From NCBI GenBank assembly GCA_036562185.1, contig DATCKN010000015.1, positions 1 through 64,000 of the forward strand: a stretch of 64,000 nucleotides of DNA. The letters run 5' to 3'. Made by a program: the position numbers and the translations under genes. The notes under the pieces are model-generated. The model searched no databases, had not been told where the DNA came from, and saw nothing but the letters and a program-made list of their open reading frames with translations. Below, piece by piece: positions 18,086-28,426 of the stretch. Numbering within the stretch: the first letter of the stretch is position 1; the number at the start of each line of letters is the position of its first letter. This DNA is from Thermoclostridium sp036562185. Lineage in GTDB: Bacteria > Bacillota > Clostridia > DSM-8532.

Positions 18086-18120
18086 TTACTTTAATTTTGT
18101 CGACTTTTACTTTAATTTTG
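18086..18120 (-). repeat. Two 14-base direct repeats, 21 bases apart, upstream of the import operon
   Basis: TTACTTTAATTTTG occurs at 18086-18099 and again at 18107-18120. The 21-base period is two helical turns, so both copies face the same side. A shorter copy (TTACTTTAATT) overlaps the -10 box of the lacI gene at 19210-19220. These are candidate binding sites for the LacI-type regulator or another factor. The second copy overlaps the end of the lacI gene. Confidence 0.6.
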
Positions 18121-19143
18121 ACAGCCGGTTATCAGTTTAACCGACTCCCGTTCCACCAATCTTACCGGCAGCCTGATATGCCGCTGGATATAATAAGCGT
18201 TATTAACCTTGAGCAATATTTCCCTCACCGCGGTTGCTCCCATTTCTTCCATTTCTACATGCATAGTCGTAAGCCTGGGTTCTGTCATCGAGCAAATATC
18301 AATGTCATCAAACCCGATAATCGAAACATCATCGGGTACTTTTATTCCCAAAAACTTCAGCGCATTCATAAACACAAACGCGGTGGTATCATTCGCACAA
18401 AACCATGCGGTCGGAAACCGATCCAGGGCTTTAAGGATTTCGGTAAATGCCTGAAAATTGTTCTGGATTACATTTTCTTCAACGTTTTCGGTAATACAGA
18501 ACACATTTTCCAGAGTAATATTATATTGCTTCAGAGCATCGTTATATCCCAGCCACCTTTCATAGAAGCTCATTGCCGCTTTTATGTCCCCTATAAATCC
18601 TATATTCCTGTGGCCACATCGAATCAGGTATTCGGTTGCCATGTAAGCTCCGGTATAGTTCTGCGTCATTACCGCACCTGTCACTACCGACAAAGAAGCG
18701 TAATCAACCAGTACTATTGGCTTCTTATATGATTTAAGCAACTTCAGATTTTCATCGCTGATATAGCCAAGGACAAGAATACCTTCGGCCTTACCTCTTT
18801 CAATACTGAGGGGAATATCGTATTTGTCCCTTCGTATAAAATTTATAATTGTGTCATAATTATTCCTTTTGGCTTCGTTTTCTATGCCTAAAATGACTTT
18901 AGGATAAAACCTGGTGTCTTTGAACACCTTTTCCTCAAGCATAACGCATATACTGTTCAAATGCTTTTTCTTGTCCGAATCCTTGAACTGATCCAAATAA
19001 CCCAAAGTATCGGCTACCGTTAAAACTTTCATCCTGGTTTCATCACTTACGCCGACCTTATTGTTCAATGCCAGCGATACTGCGTTAACAGATATCCCTA
19101 ATTTATCGGCTATATCCTTCAAACGTATTTTTTTCTTATTCAT
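18112..19143 (-). CDS. LacI-family transcriptional regulator
   Basis: About 343 residues. The N-terminal LacI helix-turn-helix reads IRLKDIADKLGISVNAVSLALNN. A periplasmic-binding-protein-like sugar sensor follows, with DDVSIIGFDDIDICSMTEP near the C terminus. The hinge helix is atypical (VGVSDETRMKVLTVADTLGYL). Start: ATG after GGGGG; an in-frame ATG four codons upstream lies inside that site. Placed directly upstream of the importer operon, it most likely controls it and itself in response to a mannoside (inference). Confidence 0.92.
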   Translation of the reverse strand: MNKKKIRLKDIADKLGISVNAVSLALNNKVGVSDETRMKVLTVADTLGYLDQFKDSDKKKHLNSICVMLEEKVFKDTRFYPKVILGIENEAKRNNYDTIINFIRRDKYDIPLSIERGKAEGILVLGYISDENLKLLKSYKKPIVLVDYASLSVVTGAVMTQNYTGAYMATEYLIRCGHRNIGFIGDIKAAMSFYERWLGYNDALKQYNITLENVFCITENVEENVIQNNFQAFTEILKALDRFPTAWFCANDTTAFVFMNALKFLGIKVPDDVSIIGFDDIDICSMTEPRLTTMHVEMEEMGATAVREILLKVNNAYYIQRHIRLPVRLVERESVKLITGCQN

Positions 19144-19209
19144 ATATACCCCCATATATAATGAATTTGCGAATTAGTGTATTATCACGGTTTTAAATTT
19201 CAAGTATTG

Positions 19210-19245
19210 TTACTTTAATTATAATGTTAATTTACACTTTATCAA
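19210..19245 (-). promoter_or_regulatory. lacI promoter with overlapping repeat
   Basis: In the minus direction TTGATA (plus positions 19240-19245) and TATAAT (19218-19223) are 16 bases apart. The word TTACTTTAATT, shared with the direct repeats upstream of the importer operon, overlaps the -10 box, suggesting autoregulation. From here to the terminator at 19520 nothing else is recognisable in the 418-base intergenic region. Confidence 0.5.
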
Positions 19246-19519
19246 TGCTAAATTTTTTATCAATGACAAAATTAACGGAAAGTTTTGCTTAGTCAAGCAG
19301 TTTATCCTGAATTATGACTTAGCAGAATTGGCTATTTGCGGCAAAGTTAAACTCTGACAGTTTCCACATATATGCTCAAACTTTTTCTGTTCCGGAACGT
19401 CAGCAAATTGAAGATCGGATAATGAACGAATTTTTATCAATAAAATTCATAAAAAAAGCTTGAAAAAGTGCCGTTCAATTAATTTACCCTCAAATACCAG
19501 GAAGGTGTTTCCGCCAGGT

Positions 19520-19553
19520 AAAAAAGGAAGCAGAAGAGCTTTCCCCTGCTTCC
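19520..19553 (-). terminator. Rho-independent terminator after the GH106-like gene
   Basis: A perfect 8-base-pair stem (GGAAGCAG with CTGCTTCC), a 12-base loop and six T residues in the minus direction. It begins 8 bases after the stop codon. Confidence 0.9.
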
Positions 19554-19561
19554 GTGCTTAA

Positions 19562-22500
19562 TCATTCCTTCTCAATGTACAATAAAGGTGCTGTCAGAAT
19601 GCCCACCTCCCGCAGCTGGTATTCATAGCTGAAGGAATTACCCCTGGTGCGCCATGTTGCCGGGCCGTAATATTTTTCGAACCTGTTGCAGTCGTGCAGC
19701 TGTCCGAACATATTATACCTGTTTCCATATAACGTTAGTTCTAATATATGCCTGCCTGCTGATACATGGCCTAAATCCAGTTTGTATGGCGAAAATACGA
19801 TATCACCTTTTTTGATGTTGTCAAGCAATATTTCTACAAGTGCTCCCCTGAACTGAGGCACCTCGATTGTCAAATTGCCTTCTTGTACATCAACATCCAG
19901 AATGTAGCTGATATTTCCGCCATAGAAACTAAGTCCCTGCCTTGTTATATCACCGAAGTATAAATATTCGGGGGCTTTAGTAATAATGCTTCTGTCACCA
20001 GTTACAGAAGTTCCGAAATCGCCTGTTATATAGCACCATTCCATATTTGTTTTCATTCCGAAAGGAATATTCATTACCAGACTATTTATGCCCTTTTTAA
20101 TTCGTGGTAATTTCATTACATTAAAACATTTATCTATAAAAAAGCTGTTACTCCTTTCAGCAATAATTTCATTATTCCATTCCACAACAACTCCGTCACC
20201 TTCAAAGGCTAATTCTGCTCCTTCGACATCCAGTTCGGACTCTACTTCGAAGAAAAGCTTAACTTTATGGGGGCATCTGCTTTCACCGGCTGTAAGCCAT
20301 GGCTGCGGAAAGCTGTCGGTTCTAAGCCTGAAGCCAAGCTTTAATCTTATTTCGTCATCAATTCTGAGTATTTCTTCCCTTCCACTAACCGGGCCACCAT
20401 CAATCTGATATTTTGCCATGTCCAGCACCAGTACGTTCTTCTCGGACAACCTGTACTTGCATGGACCGTTCAAATATTTTGCAGGTAAATAATTTTTCGT
20501 GATATTGAAACATTTTCCGGAAAATTGCCCTGTATCGTTTTCCACTGTTTTTATCAACCTGTACAGGAAACTGTCATGTTCATATGCAATCTGATCGAAA
20601 TATGTAATCCCGTTTATTACATTTGCCGGTACCCTTTTACTTACACCGGTTATGGTATCATAAAGCCAGACCTTGTAGCTTCCCCTAACATATACCGTAA
20701 ATACTGTCTTTTCAGGCAGTTTCAAAGATTCAACTGGTTTCCCCCTTGCAATGAACAACCATTTGCAATCCTCTTCATCCCTTAATTGATACAGGTAGTT
20801 TTCATTTCTTGATTCATCCTTGTTAATGATATCTAGCCGGCGGTAAGGATTAAGCGCATCTATCAAATCATATTTTGAATTATTTATAACACATTCACCG
20901 AAACAGGATAAGTCAAATTCCCTGTTACAATCACCATCGATTACCTGGGGAAGATTGCCTAAAAATAAAACCTTCCCGCCCTTTGCCATATGTTCCTTTA
21001 GCATGCTTACCGTAGTGCTTCTGATGGTAATCAGTTCAGGAACAATCAGGACTTCATATTTCATACTGCCAATCTGCGTGTATTTCCCTTGTGATTCTTT
21101 GTACAGTTCGCTTATCATTGATTCCGCAATAAAGTCAAAATCAAAATTGGAGAACAGAAGCCAGTTGACTATGTTCTCAAAGTTCTCCTGAAGTCTCTGC
21201 CTTTTCTGCTTTGTCTGGCTGTTTGGTCCCCAGGCCAGCCAATAGCTTTCTACCGGATGAATAACCCCGATATTGACATCGGGTGTACCTCTTGTCATGC
21301 ATACATTTACCCTTGAAAAATGATCTTCAATTATATGGTATTTTTTATACCAGGGAGAATGGGCATCTATTGGAGCAGGGTAGTCCCTTTTTGATTCTCC
21401 GCCCATACCCATCCAGCTAAGGTGGGGAACGCGTACGCTGACACCCATTGCTGCCTGCCAGTCACCCTGAAGCTTATAACCCCTGAAATCAAAATCCCAG
21501 TTTGTAACACCGTACAGTTCGCTGAGAACACCGGGTTTTCCATACTGTCTGGCCGCACTTTGGGCCTGTTTTACAGTGCTGTATGCGTAACGGTTTGCCA
21601 GGATGTCTATTCCTGGCAAATCGAAGCTTCTGTATGATCTCATTGCCTCGCCCAGGGCCCTGGTCTGCGATTCCAATGTATCTTCGGCCATCATATGGCC
21701 GGTAAGCATAATATTGTGGTCCATGCACCATTTTCCCACCGTGTCGGCGAAAGAAGATGCAAATAATTCGGCTATATGCTCATGATACCAGTACCTTATC
21801 CGGGAAATTTTATTATCCTCAAGCTCCCAGAATATTTCAGGAAGGCTGTCGAGAAAACTGCATTTAAACCTTTCCCGAAATGACTGTTCAAAATTATCGG
21901 TATATGGAATACCCACTTCCTGCAGGCTCATTGGACCGGCCAGATTCTGTTTCAGCACAAATTGCGGTTCGTCAGTAAAAATAGCAGGTACCGACTTTGA
22001 AAATTCATCTCCCAAGAATTCATAATACCTTTCATGGGTGACTTCGATAAATTTCATTACCGCCTCTTTATTGAGCGTATCCACATACGCCTGGTTGTTA
22101 AACCAGGATAAATCCTTCGATATCACCCGGTATGCATACCATATGTTTCCTCCGGTGCTGACGTCATTTTGGGAAAGTCTTCTATATGAATGAAGATATC
22201 CGCTTTTTATCTCTACTTCATATTTCGCGATTAAGGTCAGGAACCCGTCTATTCCAAGGCGGTTTTCCTGTGGCATGCCCCGCTCATAATAACCGTCATC
22301 ATGAAAATACGGTGAAAAAAGAAGATACCTGCTTCTAAATTCATGGTTCTTTGTAACAAACCCTCCTCCAAACCCAGAAGGCCATTTATCTTCATCATAC
22401 AGCCACGTCAGCATGCCCAGTTCCTTGGCTTTAGTATTGCATTTCCTGACAAGCGCCATAAACTCCGGGCTTAAGTATGGAGTATTAAGGCCTATCCTGG

Positions 22501-22678
22501 GATGAATGTGAAAACCACCCATTCCCATTTCTTTAAAAACTTCTATCTGACGTTCCATATCCTCCCAGTCGAGTTTTTTATTCCAGGCCCAAAATGGAGT
22601 ACATCGATATTCTGATGTGGGGTTTTGAAAAAGGGCCTCGTTAAATTCCTTTGTGTTTTTCTGATACAGCAATGCCAT
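19562..22678 (-). CDS. Large GH106-like glycoside hydrolase (alpha-L-rhamnosidase family)
   Basis: A 1038-residue protein with no signal peptide, so probably intracellular. The N-terminal barrel begins TPFWAWNKKLDWEDMERQI, followed by GMGGFHIHPRIGLNTPYL and WLYDEDKWPSGFGGG, segments typical of GH106-type enzymes that remove alpha-L-rhamnose from pectin or glycans. The C-terminal half looks like beta-sandwich modules. The ATG touches the GGAGGG site; a TTG two codons later is at better spacing and may be the real start. It closes the operon with the two-component system and importer, so the imported substrate is probably a rhamnose-containing oligosaccharide. Exact specificity is uncertain. 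Confidence 0.8.
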   Translation of the reverse strand: MALLYQKNTKEFNEALFQNPTSEYRCTPFWAWNKKLDWEDMERQIEVFKEMGMGGFHIHPRIGLNTPYLSPEFMALVRKCNTKAKELGMLTWLYDEDKWPSGFGGGFVTKNHEFRSRYLLFSPYFHDDGYYERGMPQENRLGIDGFLTLIAKYEVEIKSGYLHSYRRLSQNDVSTGGNIWYAYRVISKDLSWFNNQAYVDTLNKEAVMKFIEVTHERYYEFLGDEFSKSVPAIFTDEPQFVLKQNLAGPMSLQEVGIPYTDNFEQSFRERFKCSFLDSLPEIFWELEDNKISRIRYWYHEHIAELFASSFADTVGKWCMDHNIMLTGHMMAEDTLESQTRALGEAMRSYRSFDLPGIDILANRYAYSTVKQAQSAARQYGKPGVLSELYGVTNWDFDFRGYKLQGDWQAAMGVSVRVPHLSWMGMGGESKRDYPAPIDAHSPWYKKYHIIEDHFSRVNVCMTRGTPDVNIGVIHPVESYWLAWGPNSQTKQKRQRLQENFENIVNWLLFSNFDFDFIAESMISELYKESQGKYTQIGSMKYEVLIVPELITIRSTTVSMLKEHMAKGGKVLFLGNLPQVIDGDCNREFDLSCFGECVINNSKYDLIDALNPYRRLDIINKDESRNENYLYQLRDEEDCKWLFIARGKPVESLKLPEKTVFTVYVRGSYKVWLYDTITGVSKRVPANVINGITYFDQIAYEHDSFLYRLIKTVENDTGQFSGKCFNITKNYLPAKYLNGPCKYRLSEKNVLVLDMAKYQIDGGPVSGREEILRIDDEIRLKLGFRLRTDSFPQPWLTAGESRCPHKVKLFFEVESELDVEGAELAFEGDGVVVEWNNEIIAERSNSFFIDKCFNVMKLPRIKKGINSLVMNIPFGMKTNMEWCYITGDFGTSVTGDRSIITKAPEYLYFGDITRQGLSFYGGNISYILDVDVQEGNLTIEVPQFRGALVEILLDNIKKGDIVFSPYKLDLGHVSAGRHILELTLYGNRYNMFGQLHDCNRFEKYYGPATWRTRGNSFSYEYQLREVGILTAPLLYIEKE

Positions 22679-22730
22679 CCCTCCGGTAAAAATAAAACAG
22701 GCTTTTTGAATATTCAGTGGATAATAATTT

Positions 22731-24359
22731 TCAGGCAGAACCGTTCATAATATTCTCCCGATATTCGGTAGGTGTTACATTGTAATATTTTTTGAAGCAT
22801 TTGGTAAAATAACTCTGACTTGAATATCCCACCTGCTCTGTTATGTCACTGATCTTTAAGGAGTTGTCCCTTAACAGCTCTGCTGCTTTCTTCATTCTCT
22901 GATTTGTCAGATATTCAATAAAAGTTTCACCGGTAACCTTTTTAAACATCTGCCTGAGATAATTCGGGCTTATATAAAGCATTGAAGCCGCAATATCCAG
23001 ATTAAAATCCTCATTGCCTATATTTTCTTCGGTTATTGATTTGAGTTTCTCAACGAAACTGTTGCTTTGCCCTTCTTTTAAATGAACTACTTCATTTATG
23101 GTCATTATAGCAAAATCATGCAATAACCCCTTTAAATCGGATACGGAGTCTGCTTTTACTATCTTTTCATACGGGCTGATATTCTGGTTATACAGAAAAG
23201 TGTCATCACCTTTTGATTCTTCCAGATATCTTTGTATTGCCAAAACCACCTCTATTACATCAGCTTTTATCAAGTTCGGGTTCAACACCGCCTTGCCCTT
23301 ATAATATTCAAACAAGTTTTCTATTTTTTTCAGCGCTTTATCCGAATCCCCGGTTTTTGTATAAAGTATTATTTCCTTTAATATGGATGATGGTTTTTCA
23401 TACGTTTCGGTTTTCTTCAAAAATATATCATAATAATTTATAAGCGTATTGGCTTCAATTGCAAAACTGTATGTCATGGCTTCCTTTGCCTCAGCGAAGG
23501 ACAGGGGAAGCTTTAATATATCCTCATAAATTCTGCCCACCGCCGCGAATATGGTAACGTGATAATAATTGGCCATGGTTTCGATCAGTTTTGACAGGCT
23601 TTTGTTTATGTTCTGGAAAAACTGGCGCTTATACTCATAACAGCCGCACATAATGATACCAAGCTGATAATCCGAAATTCCAAAAGCAAATGTTTTGATA
23701 TTTGAATCAAACAGTTCGCCGACAATATCGAACAGGAAAAAATGTATAAGTTCCTCTTTAGTTATGTTTCTGCTTTTAGATACTTCACTGGCATTAATTT
23801 TTACAATTGCCACATTGTAAAAGTCAGCAGAAATATCCAGCTGTAAAAAGCTGCTTCTTTGAAGGATTTCATTAAAGGATAGCTGATTGGTGACCAAATC
23901 TATGAAAAACCTTTCTCTCAGTATTGGCATGCTTTCTTCCAGCTTACTTTGCAGAACTTTAATATTATTAAAGAAATTTCTTCGCCGGTCTATGCTTTCC
24001 TTGACTTTTAGCAATACGTCGGCAAGTTGCTGCGGTAAAAAAGGTTTTAGCAGGTAATCAAATACATTCAGTCTCATTGCGCTCTGGGCATATGCAAATT
24101 CGTCGTATCCGCTTATTATTATGAATGCTATTTCACGGTTGTCCTGCCTTAACTTTTCAATCAACTGAATACCGTCCATTTGTGGCATTAAAATATCGGT
24201 AATCACAATATCGGGTTCATTTTCGTTATATATTTCAAGGGCTCTTAATCCGTTTTCGGCATCACCTACTACTTCAAAATCAGTACTGAATCTCTTTATG
24301 AAATTGACAATGTTTCTCCTGATAACATCCTCGTCTTCAACAACAAGCACCTTATACAA
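22731..24359 (-). CDS. YesN-type response regulator with AraC DNA-binding domain
   Basis: About 542 residues. An N-terminal receiver domain has the phosphoacceptor aspartate in PDIVITDILMPQMDG (near residue 55) and a KPF switch lysine. A middle region follows, and a C-terminal AraC-type double helix-turn-helix ends in ISDITEQVGYSSQSYFTKCFKKYYNVTPTEYR. The start appears to be TTG, 8 bases after AAGGAGG and 13 bases after the kinase stop. An ATG-started frame would run 27 codons into the kinase gene. It should activate the adjacent importer, whose promoter lacks a good -35 box. Confidence 0.93.
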   Translation of the reverse strand: MYKVLVVEDEDVIRRNIVNFIKRFSTDFEVVGDAENGLRALEIYNENEPDIVITDILMPQMDGIQLIEKLRQDNREIAFIIISGYDEFAYAQSAMRLNVFDYLLKPFLPQQLADVLLKVKESIDRRRNFFNNIKVLQSKLEESMPILRERFFIDLVTNQLSFNEILQRSSFLQLDISADFYNVAIVKINASEVSKSRNITKEELIHFFLFDIVGELFDSNIKTFAFGISDYQLGIIMCGCYEYKRQFFQNINKSLSKLIETMANYYHVTIFAAVGRIYEDILKLPLSFAEAKEAMTYSFAIEANTLINYYDIFLKKTETYEKPSSILKEIILYTKTGDSDKALKKIENLFEYYKGKAVLNPNLIKADVIEVVLAIQRYLEESKGDDTFLYNQNISPYEKIVKADSVSDLKGLLHDFAIMTINEVVHLKEGQSNSFVEKLKSITEENIGNEDFNLDIAASMLYISPNYLRQMFKKVTGETFIEYLTNQRMKKAAELLRDNSLKISDITEQVGYSSQSYFTKCFKKYYNVTPTEYRENIMNGSA

Positions 24360-24372
24360 TTCTTTTTCCTCC

Positions 24373-26184
24373 TTAATTGTCAGTGTAAACAGCAGGTAAT
24401 GTAATAATGGCTTTTGTTTCTGTAAAAGGCTTGCTTTCAAGTCTTAAGCCATACTGCTGCCCATAAAACAGCTTAATACGCTCATTTACGTTGAAAATTC
24501 CATATCCTTCGGATGTTACTTTTTCTCCGCTTTCCAGTTTTTTATTTATGCAATCCAAAACATCTTCTTCAATTCCGGCTCCATTGTCGTATACAATCAA
24601 CTCAATTTCTTTTCTGTTATTGACAATTGAAATGTTGATCCTTACTTCACCGGGCCTGTTCAGTTTTTTAATGCCATGGTATATTGAATTTTCCACAAGT
24701 GGCTGTAATACCAGTTTTATAATTGAAAATTCCATTGCATCCTCATCTATTTCGAAGGAATATTGAAGCCTGTCACCATACATAAATTTCTGGATGGCCA
24801 GATAATTTTTCACATGCCGTATTTCATCATTTAACGGTATTATTTCCTTTCCTTTGCTTAATGCAATCCTGTAGAAATCCCCCAAACTCGATGTTATCTG
24901 GTATATATCGTTTTCTCCCCTGTCAAAAGCCATCCATGTAACCGCCGAAAGGGTATTATACAAAAAATGTGGATTAATCTGGGATTGCAATGCTTTCAAT
25001 TCAGCAGTTCTCTTAAGCTCCTGTTCCTCTTCCACTTTCTTTTTCTCTGTTTCAAGCTCTTTAATTGTCATATTCAGACGCTCAATCAGGTCTTTTATCT
25101 GGGAAATCATAAAGTTGAAGCTTTTACCGATCGTTCCTACCTCATTGTCGCATGTATACGAACACTGAACATTGAAATTGCCACCCGTAACTTTATATAT
25201 TGTGTTTTCAACAATTTTCAGAGGCCTTACTATTGCCTTGCTAATAAGAACAGAAGCCGCAATGCTGACTATGATGCCGGCAAGGGATATAATGATTATG
25301 TAATTCTTCAGGTTGTTAGTGCTTTCCAAAAGGGTATCCTCTGGCTGGGCATTTACAATAAACCATGGCACGACCTCAAGGGGCTGATAAGTCAGGATAA
25401 AACCATTCTTGTTCTGAGATCCTCCTTCCCTGCCTGAAATAATTTCATCCAGGACCTCTTTATCAGAAATAATACTTTCTGCTATTTTTGAATCGGTACT
25501 GACCAGTAAATTGCCCGACTCGTTAATCAGAAACATCTCGTTATTGGTGTCTGTTTTGATACTTTCCAGGTAATTTTTCATTTCTGCCACATCAATGAAG
25601 AGCACCATGTACAACCACTGGCTGCATCCTTCTATCTGGTACTTCATGGCCAGCGGAATGAATGTTGCTTTACTCTGGAAAATTTCATTGGGCCCGGAAT
25701 TACCCAAATATAAACCTGCAGAATCGGGCTGGTTCAGATATTGATATATGCTTGACTCCTTAAAAGAAAAATCAGGCCTTTTAAAGTTATTATGATCGTA
25801 AAAATCGCCATTTGGCGTGTAAATATAAACAGATGATATAAACTCTTCAGTCCTTTCGACTTCCGATAAAATCCTTGCAATATTCGTCAGCGCAATTCCG
25901 TAACTGGTTTGCTCAGCAACGAGAAAATCGTATAATTCCCTGGTAATTTGGCTGTCATATTTAAGATCAAAAAAGCATTTAATCAAATTCTTCATTCCCT
26001 TATCAAAAAAAACGGCGTCCTGCTTGGTAGTCCTGATTGAATGCAGATAATATTCCTTTGTAATATCATTGCTTGCGTAATGGTAAAACAGGCAGGATAT
26101 AACTGTAATTGTTGCAACAATTAATAAAATACTGGTAGCAACGATTCTTATGCCAAATTTGGTATTTCTGAACAACTTAAGCAT
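24373..26184 (-). CDS. YesM-type membrane sensor histidine kinase
   Basis: A 603-residue kinase. A first membrane helix (ISCLFYHYA region) is followed by an extracellular dCache-like sensor of about 270 residues and a second helix (IIIISLAGIIVSIAASVLI). A HAMP linker (VRPLKIVENTIYKVTGGNF) and a His_kinase domain follow, with the phosphoacceptor histidine in LQSQINPHFLYNTLSAV, and then an HATPase_c domain (VENSIYHGI and DNGAGI). Works with the response regulator encoded 13 bases downstream. The layout matches the YesM family used for plant polysaccharide sensing in Firmicutes. Confidence 0.93.
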   Translation of the reverse strand: MLKLFRNTKFGIRIVATSILLIVATITVISCLFYHYASNDITKEYYLHSIRTTKQDAVFFDKGMKNLIKCFFDLKYDSQITRELYDFLVAEQTSYGIALTNIARILSEVERTEEFISSVYIYTPNGDFYDHNNFKRPDFSFKESSIYQYLNQPDSAGLYLGNSGPNEIFQSKATFIPLAMKYQIEGCSQWLYMVLFIDVAEMKNYLESIKTDTNNEMFLINESGNLLVSTDSKIAESIISDKEVLDEIISGREGGSQNKNGFILTYQPLEVVPWFIVNAQPEDTLLESTNNLKNYIIIISLAGIIVSIAASVLISKAIVRPLKIVENTIYKVTGGNFNVQCSYTCDNEVGTIGKSFNFMISQIKDLIERLNMTIKELETEKKKVEEEQELKRTAELKALQSQINPHFLYNTLSAVTWMAFDRGENDIYQITSSLGDFYRIALSKGKEIIPLNDEIRHVKNYLAIQKFMYGDRLQYSFEIDEDAMEFSIIKLVLQPLVENSIYHGIKKLNRPGEVRINISIVNNRKEIELIVYDNGAGIEEDVLDCINKKLESGEKVTSEGYGIFNVNERIKLFYGQQYGLRLESKPFTETKAIITLPAVYTDN

Positions 26185-26385
26185 CCAGCCAGCCCCCCGA
26201 CTATCTTCTCAGCGGATGACCATTTTCTGTTTGCAGGTTACCATTATATCAAACCGTAATACCTGAGGGAGCAATATGTAACCAATGTTTTTCCGCAACA
26301 ATACAGTTGGCGAGAGTTCTATCACGCTTCTGGCCCATTCCGTCAATGCTATACTACAACTTTATGTAAAATAAGTAAAGCATGC

Positions 26386-27225
26386 TTATCCCTTCACAGC
26401 TCCAACAGTTAATCCCGATATAAATTGCTTGTTTGTAAAAATATACAGTACCAGTATCGGGACTATTGCCAATGAAGCCCCTGCAAGCATAATATGCCAT
26501 TCTGCGGCAGCATTCATTGAGTATTTCAACTGTACCACGGCCACGGTTATAGGCATTAAATCGGGATTGGATATAGTCATTATAAGCCCGATTAAATAGT
26601 CATTCCATGCATACCTGAAAGCGAACAGGGCAATAACACCGAGAATGGGCCGGATCAACGGAATAATGATCTTATAGAATATCTTCATGTAGCTGCATCC
26701 CTCAAGATATGCAGCTTCATCCATCGAAACCGGAATGCTTCTAACAAATCCTACCGTCAGGAAGACATTAGTCGCCTGGCTGCCTGTTAATGCAATTGCC
26801 AATCCCAGGAAGCTTTTTGTCAAGCCTATTTTGTGAAACAAAATATACACCGGATAAATGGACACTGCACCTAATGAAATAAACATCATTGCCAAATATG
26901 CTGAAACAATGATTTTCTTTCCGGGGAAAGTGTGCCTTGCAAACACATATCCGGCCATAGACGAAGTTAAAAGTGCAATAAACATTGACGTACCGCTGAT
27001 TAATATACTGTTAATGCTGTACTTCAGAAAATTGGACTGTATATATGCCTGTGTATAGTTTGAAAACATCCACTTCTTCGGAAAGAAGTTTCCGCCTGAT
27101 GTCAGTTCCCAGTTGGTTTTAAATGAACCAAGCAGCGTATATAGAATCGGATAAACCGTAAAAATCAATATTATACCGATAAAAATCCACTTTATAAAAT
27201 TGATACACACCTGTCTAAGCCTCAT
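26386..27225 (-). CDS. Carbohydrate ABC transporter permease, MalG type (second locus)
   Basis: A 279-residue permease with about six helices. An N-terminal helix is followed by PILYTLLGSFKTNWEL, the EAA loop reads SMDEAAYLEGCSYMKIFYKI, and it ends FISGLTVGAVKG. AAAGGAG precedes the ATG. It forms the membrane channel with the upstream permease. About 200 bases separate it from the kinase gene, with no clear promoter seen. Confidence 0.92.
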   Translation of the reverse strand: MRLRQVCINFIKWIFIGIILIFTVYPILYTLLGSFKTNWELTSGGNFFPKKWMFSNYTQAYIQSNFLKYSINSILISGTSMFIALLTSSMAGYVFARHTFPGKKIIVSAYLAMMFISLGAVSIYPVYILFHKIGLTKSFLGLAIALTGSQATNVFLTVGFVRSIPVSMDEAAYLEGCSYMKIFYKIIIPLIRPILGVIALFAFRYAWNDYLIGLIMTISNPDLMPITVAVVQLKYSMNAAAEWHIMLAGASLAIVPILVLYIFTNKQFISGLTVGAVKG

Positions 27226-27243
27226 AAATTGCGACTCCTTTAT

Positions 27244-28158
27244 TCAGTAAATATCATCCAGTTTATTTGAAATTTTCAGGTATATAACAGTAATAAATCC
27301 TACAATACAGGCGGATATGACACTTACTGCCGCTCCGTATCCATACTGGGGCATGAAGGTTGCGGTATCCGATGCATTAACAGGGAAATACAACGAATAA
27401 ACATACAGAGACATTACATTTGTTTTTCCAAAAGGCCCACCGCCTGTCAGCACTAAAATATTCGACATATCCTGGAATGCAGTTATCAAAGCAAGCATTA
27501 ATATAACTTTCAGCATAGGCCCCAGCATCGGAATAGTTATGTAAATTAATTTCTGAAAACTGTTTACACCATCGATAGCTCCGCTTTCATAAATTTCATC
27601 GGGAATGCTCTGTAAACCGGCAAGGAAATAAACCATGTAATTGCCTAACCCTGCCCAGACGCTTACTATTACCGTTGATAACATGGCATATTTGCTGCCA
27701 AGCCAGTTAACAGGTGAATCAACCAATCCCAGCTTCAACAGCAGCCTGTTTACTTCACCGTTATATGCATTGAGCATAAGGTAAAAAACCAAAGACATAA
27801 CCGCAGAACTTATAATAGTAGGGCTGAATATTAAAGCCTGCAGAGCTCCATGTATTTTTGTCTTTTTATTCAAAAAAATAGCCAGTATAAATGCTAGTGG
27901 CAAAATAATGACAATTTTTCCGCCGACATAGATAAAAGTATTTTTCAATGCATTGATAAACAACGGATCTCTTGTAAAAGCCCTTATAAAGTTATCCAGA
28001 CCTACAAACTTTGGATTAGTGTAACCATTATATTCATAAAAGACATACTTTAATGCCCACATAATAGGATATACCGATAATACGGCAAAAATCAGAAGGC
28101 TGGGGAAAAGCATAAGATAAATCTGTAAATAATTGCTTGCTTTACTTTTCAACCGCAT
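27244..28158 (-). CDS. Carbohydrate ABC transporter permease, MalF type (second locus)
   Basis: A 304-residue permease beginning with a helix (IYLMLFPSLLIFAVLSVYPIM) and KYVFYEYNGYTNPKFVGLDNF, typical of the family, with the EAA loop DEIYESGAIDGVNSFQKLIYI. No ATPase gene is nearby, as in the first sugar importer of this window. The resemblance of the whole block to YesOPQ-type importers suggests an oligosaccharide from rhamnogalacturonan as substrate (inference). Confidence 0.92.
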   Translation of the reverse strand: MRLKSKASNYLQIYLMLFPSLLIFAVLSVYPIMWALKYVFYEYNGYTNPKFVGLDNFIRAFTRDPLFINALKNTFIYVGGKIVIILPLAFILAIFLNKKTKIHGALQALIFSPTIISSAVMSLVFYLMLNAYNGEVNRLLLKLGLVDSPVNWLGSKYAMLSTVIVSVWAGLGNYMVYFLAGLQSIPDEIYESGAIDGVNSFQKLIYITIPMLGPMLKVILMLALITAFQDMSNILVLTGGGPFGKTNVMSLYVYSLYFPVNASDTATFMPQYGYGAAVSVISACIVGFITVIYLKISNKLDDIY

Positions 28159-28426
28159 GTATGTTAACCCTTTCTATTCTTACAATATATCTAATTCTTT
28201 TGCTTTAACATCTGAAATCTTTCTTTTCTGCATCCGCTGTATGCAAAGGCCGTGGATTCAGCCGGGACAAGTAAAAAACTCTAAAGAAATACTTGAAGCA
28301 TTTTAATCAAACATTCGACCTGCTTATCCTTGAGCTGTGCTACAATCCGGACTGGATTACAAAAAGCTTTTTTCAGGAAAAGCTTTATCAGGTTTGAATT
28401 TAACCGGTACAACAAGTTAACTAAAC

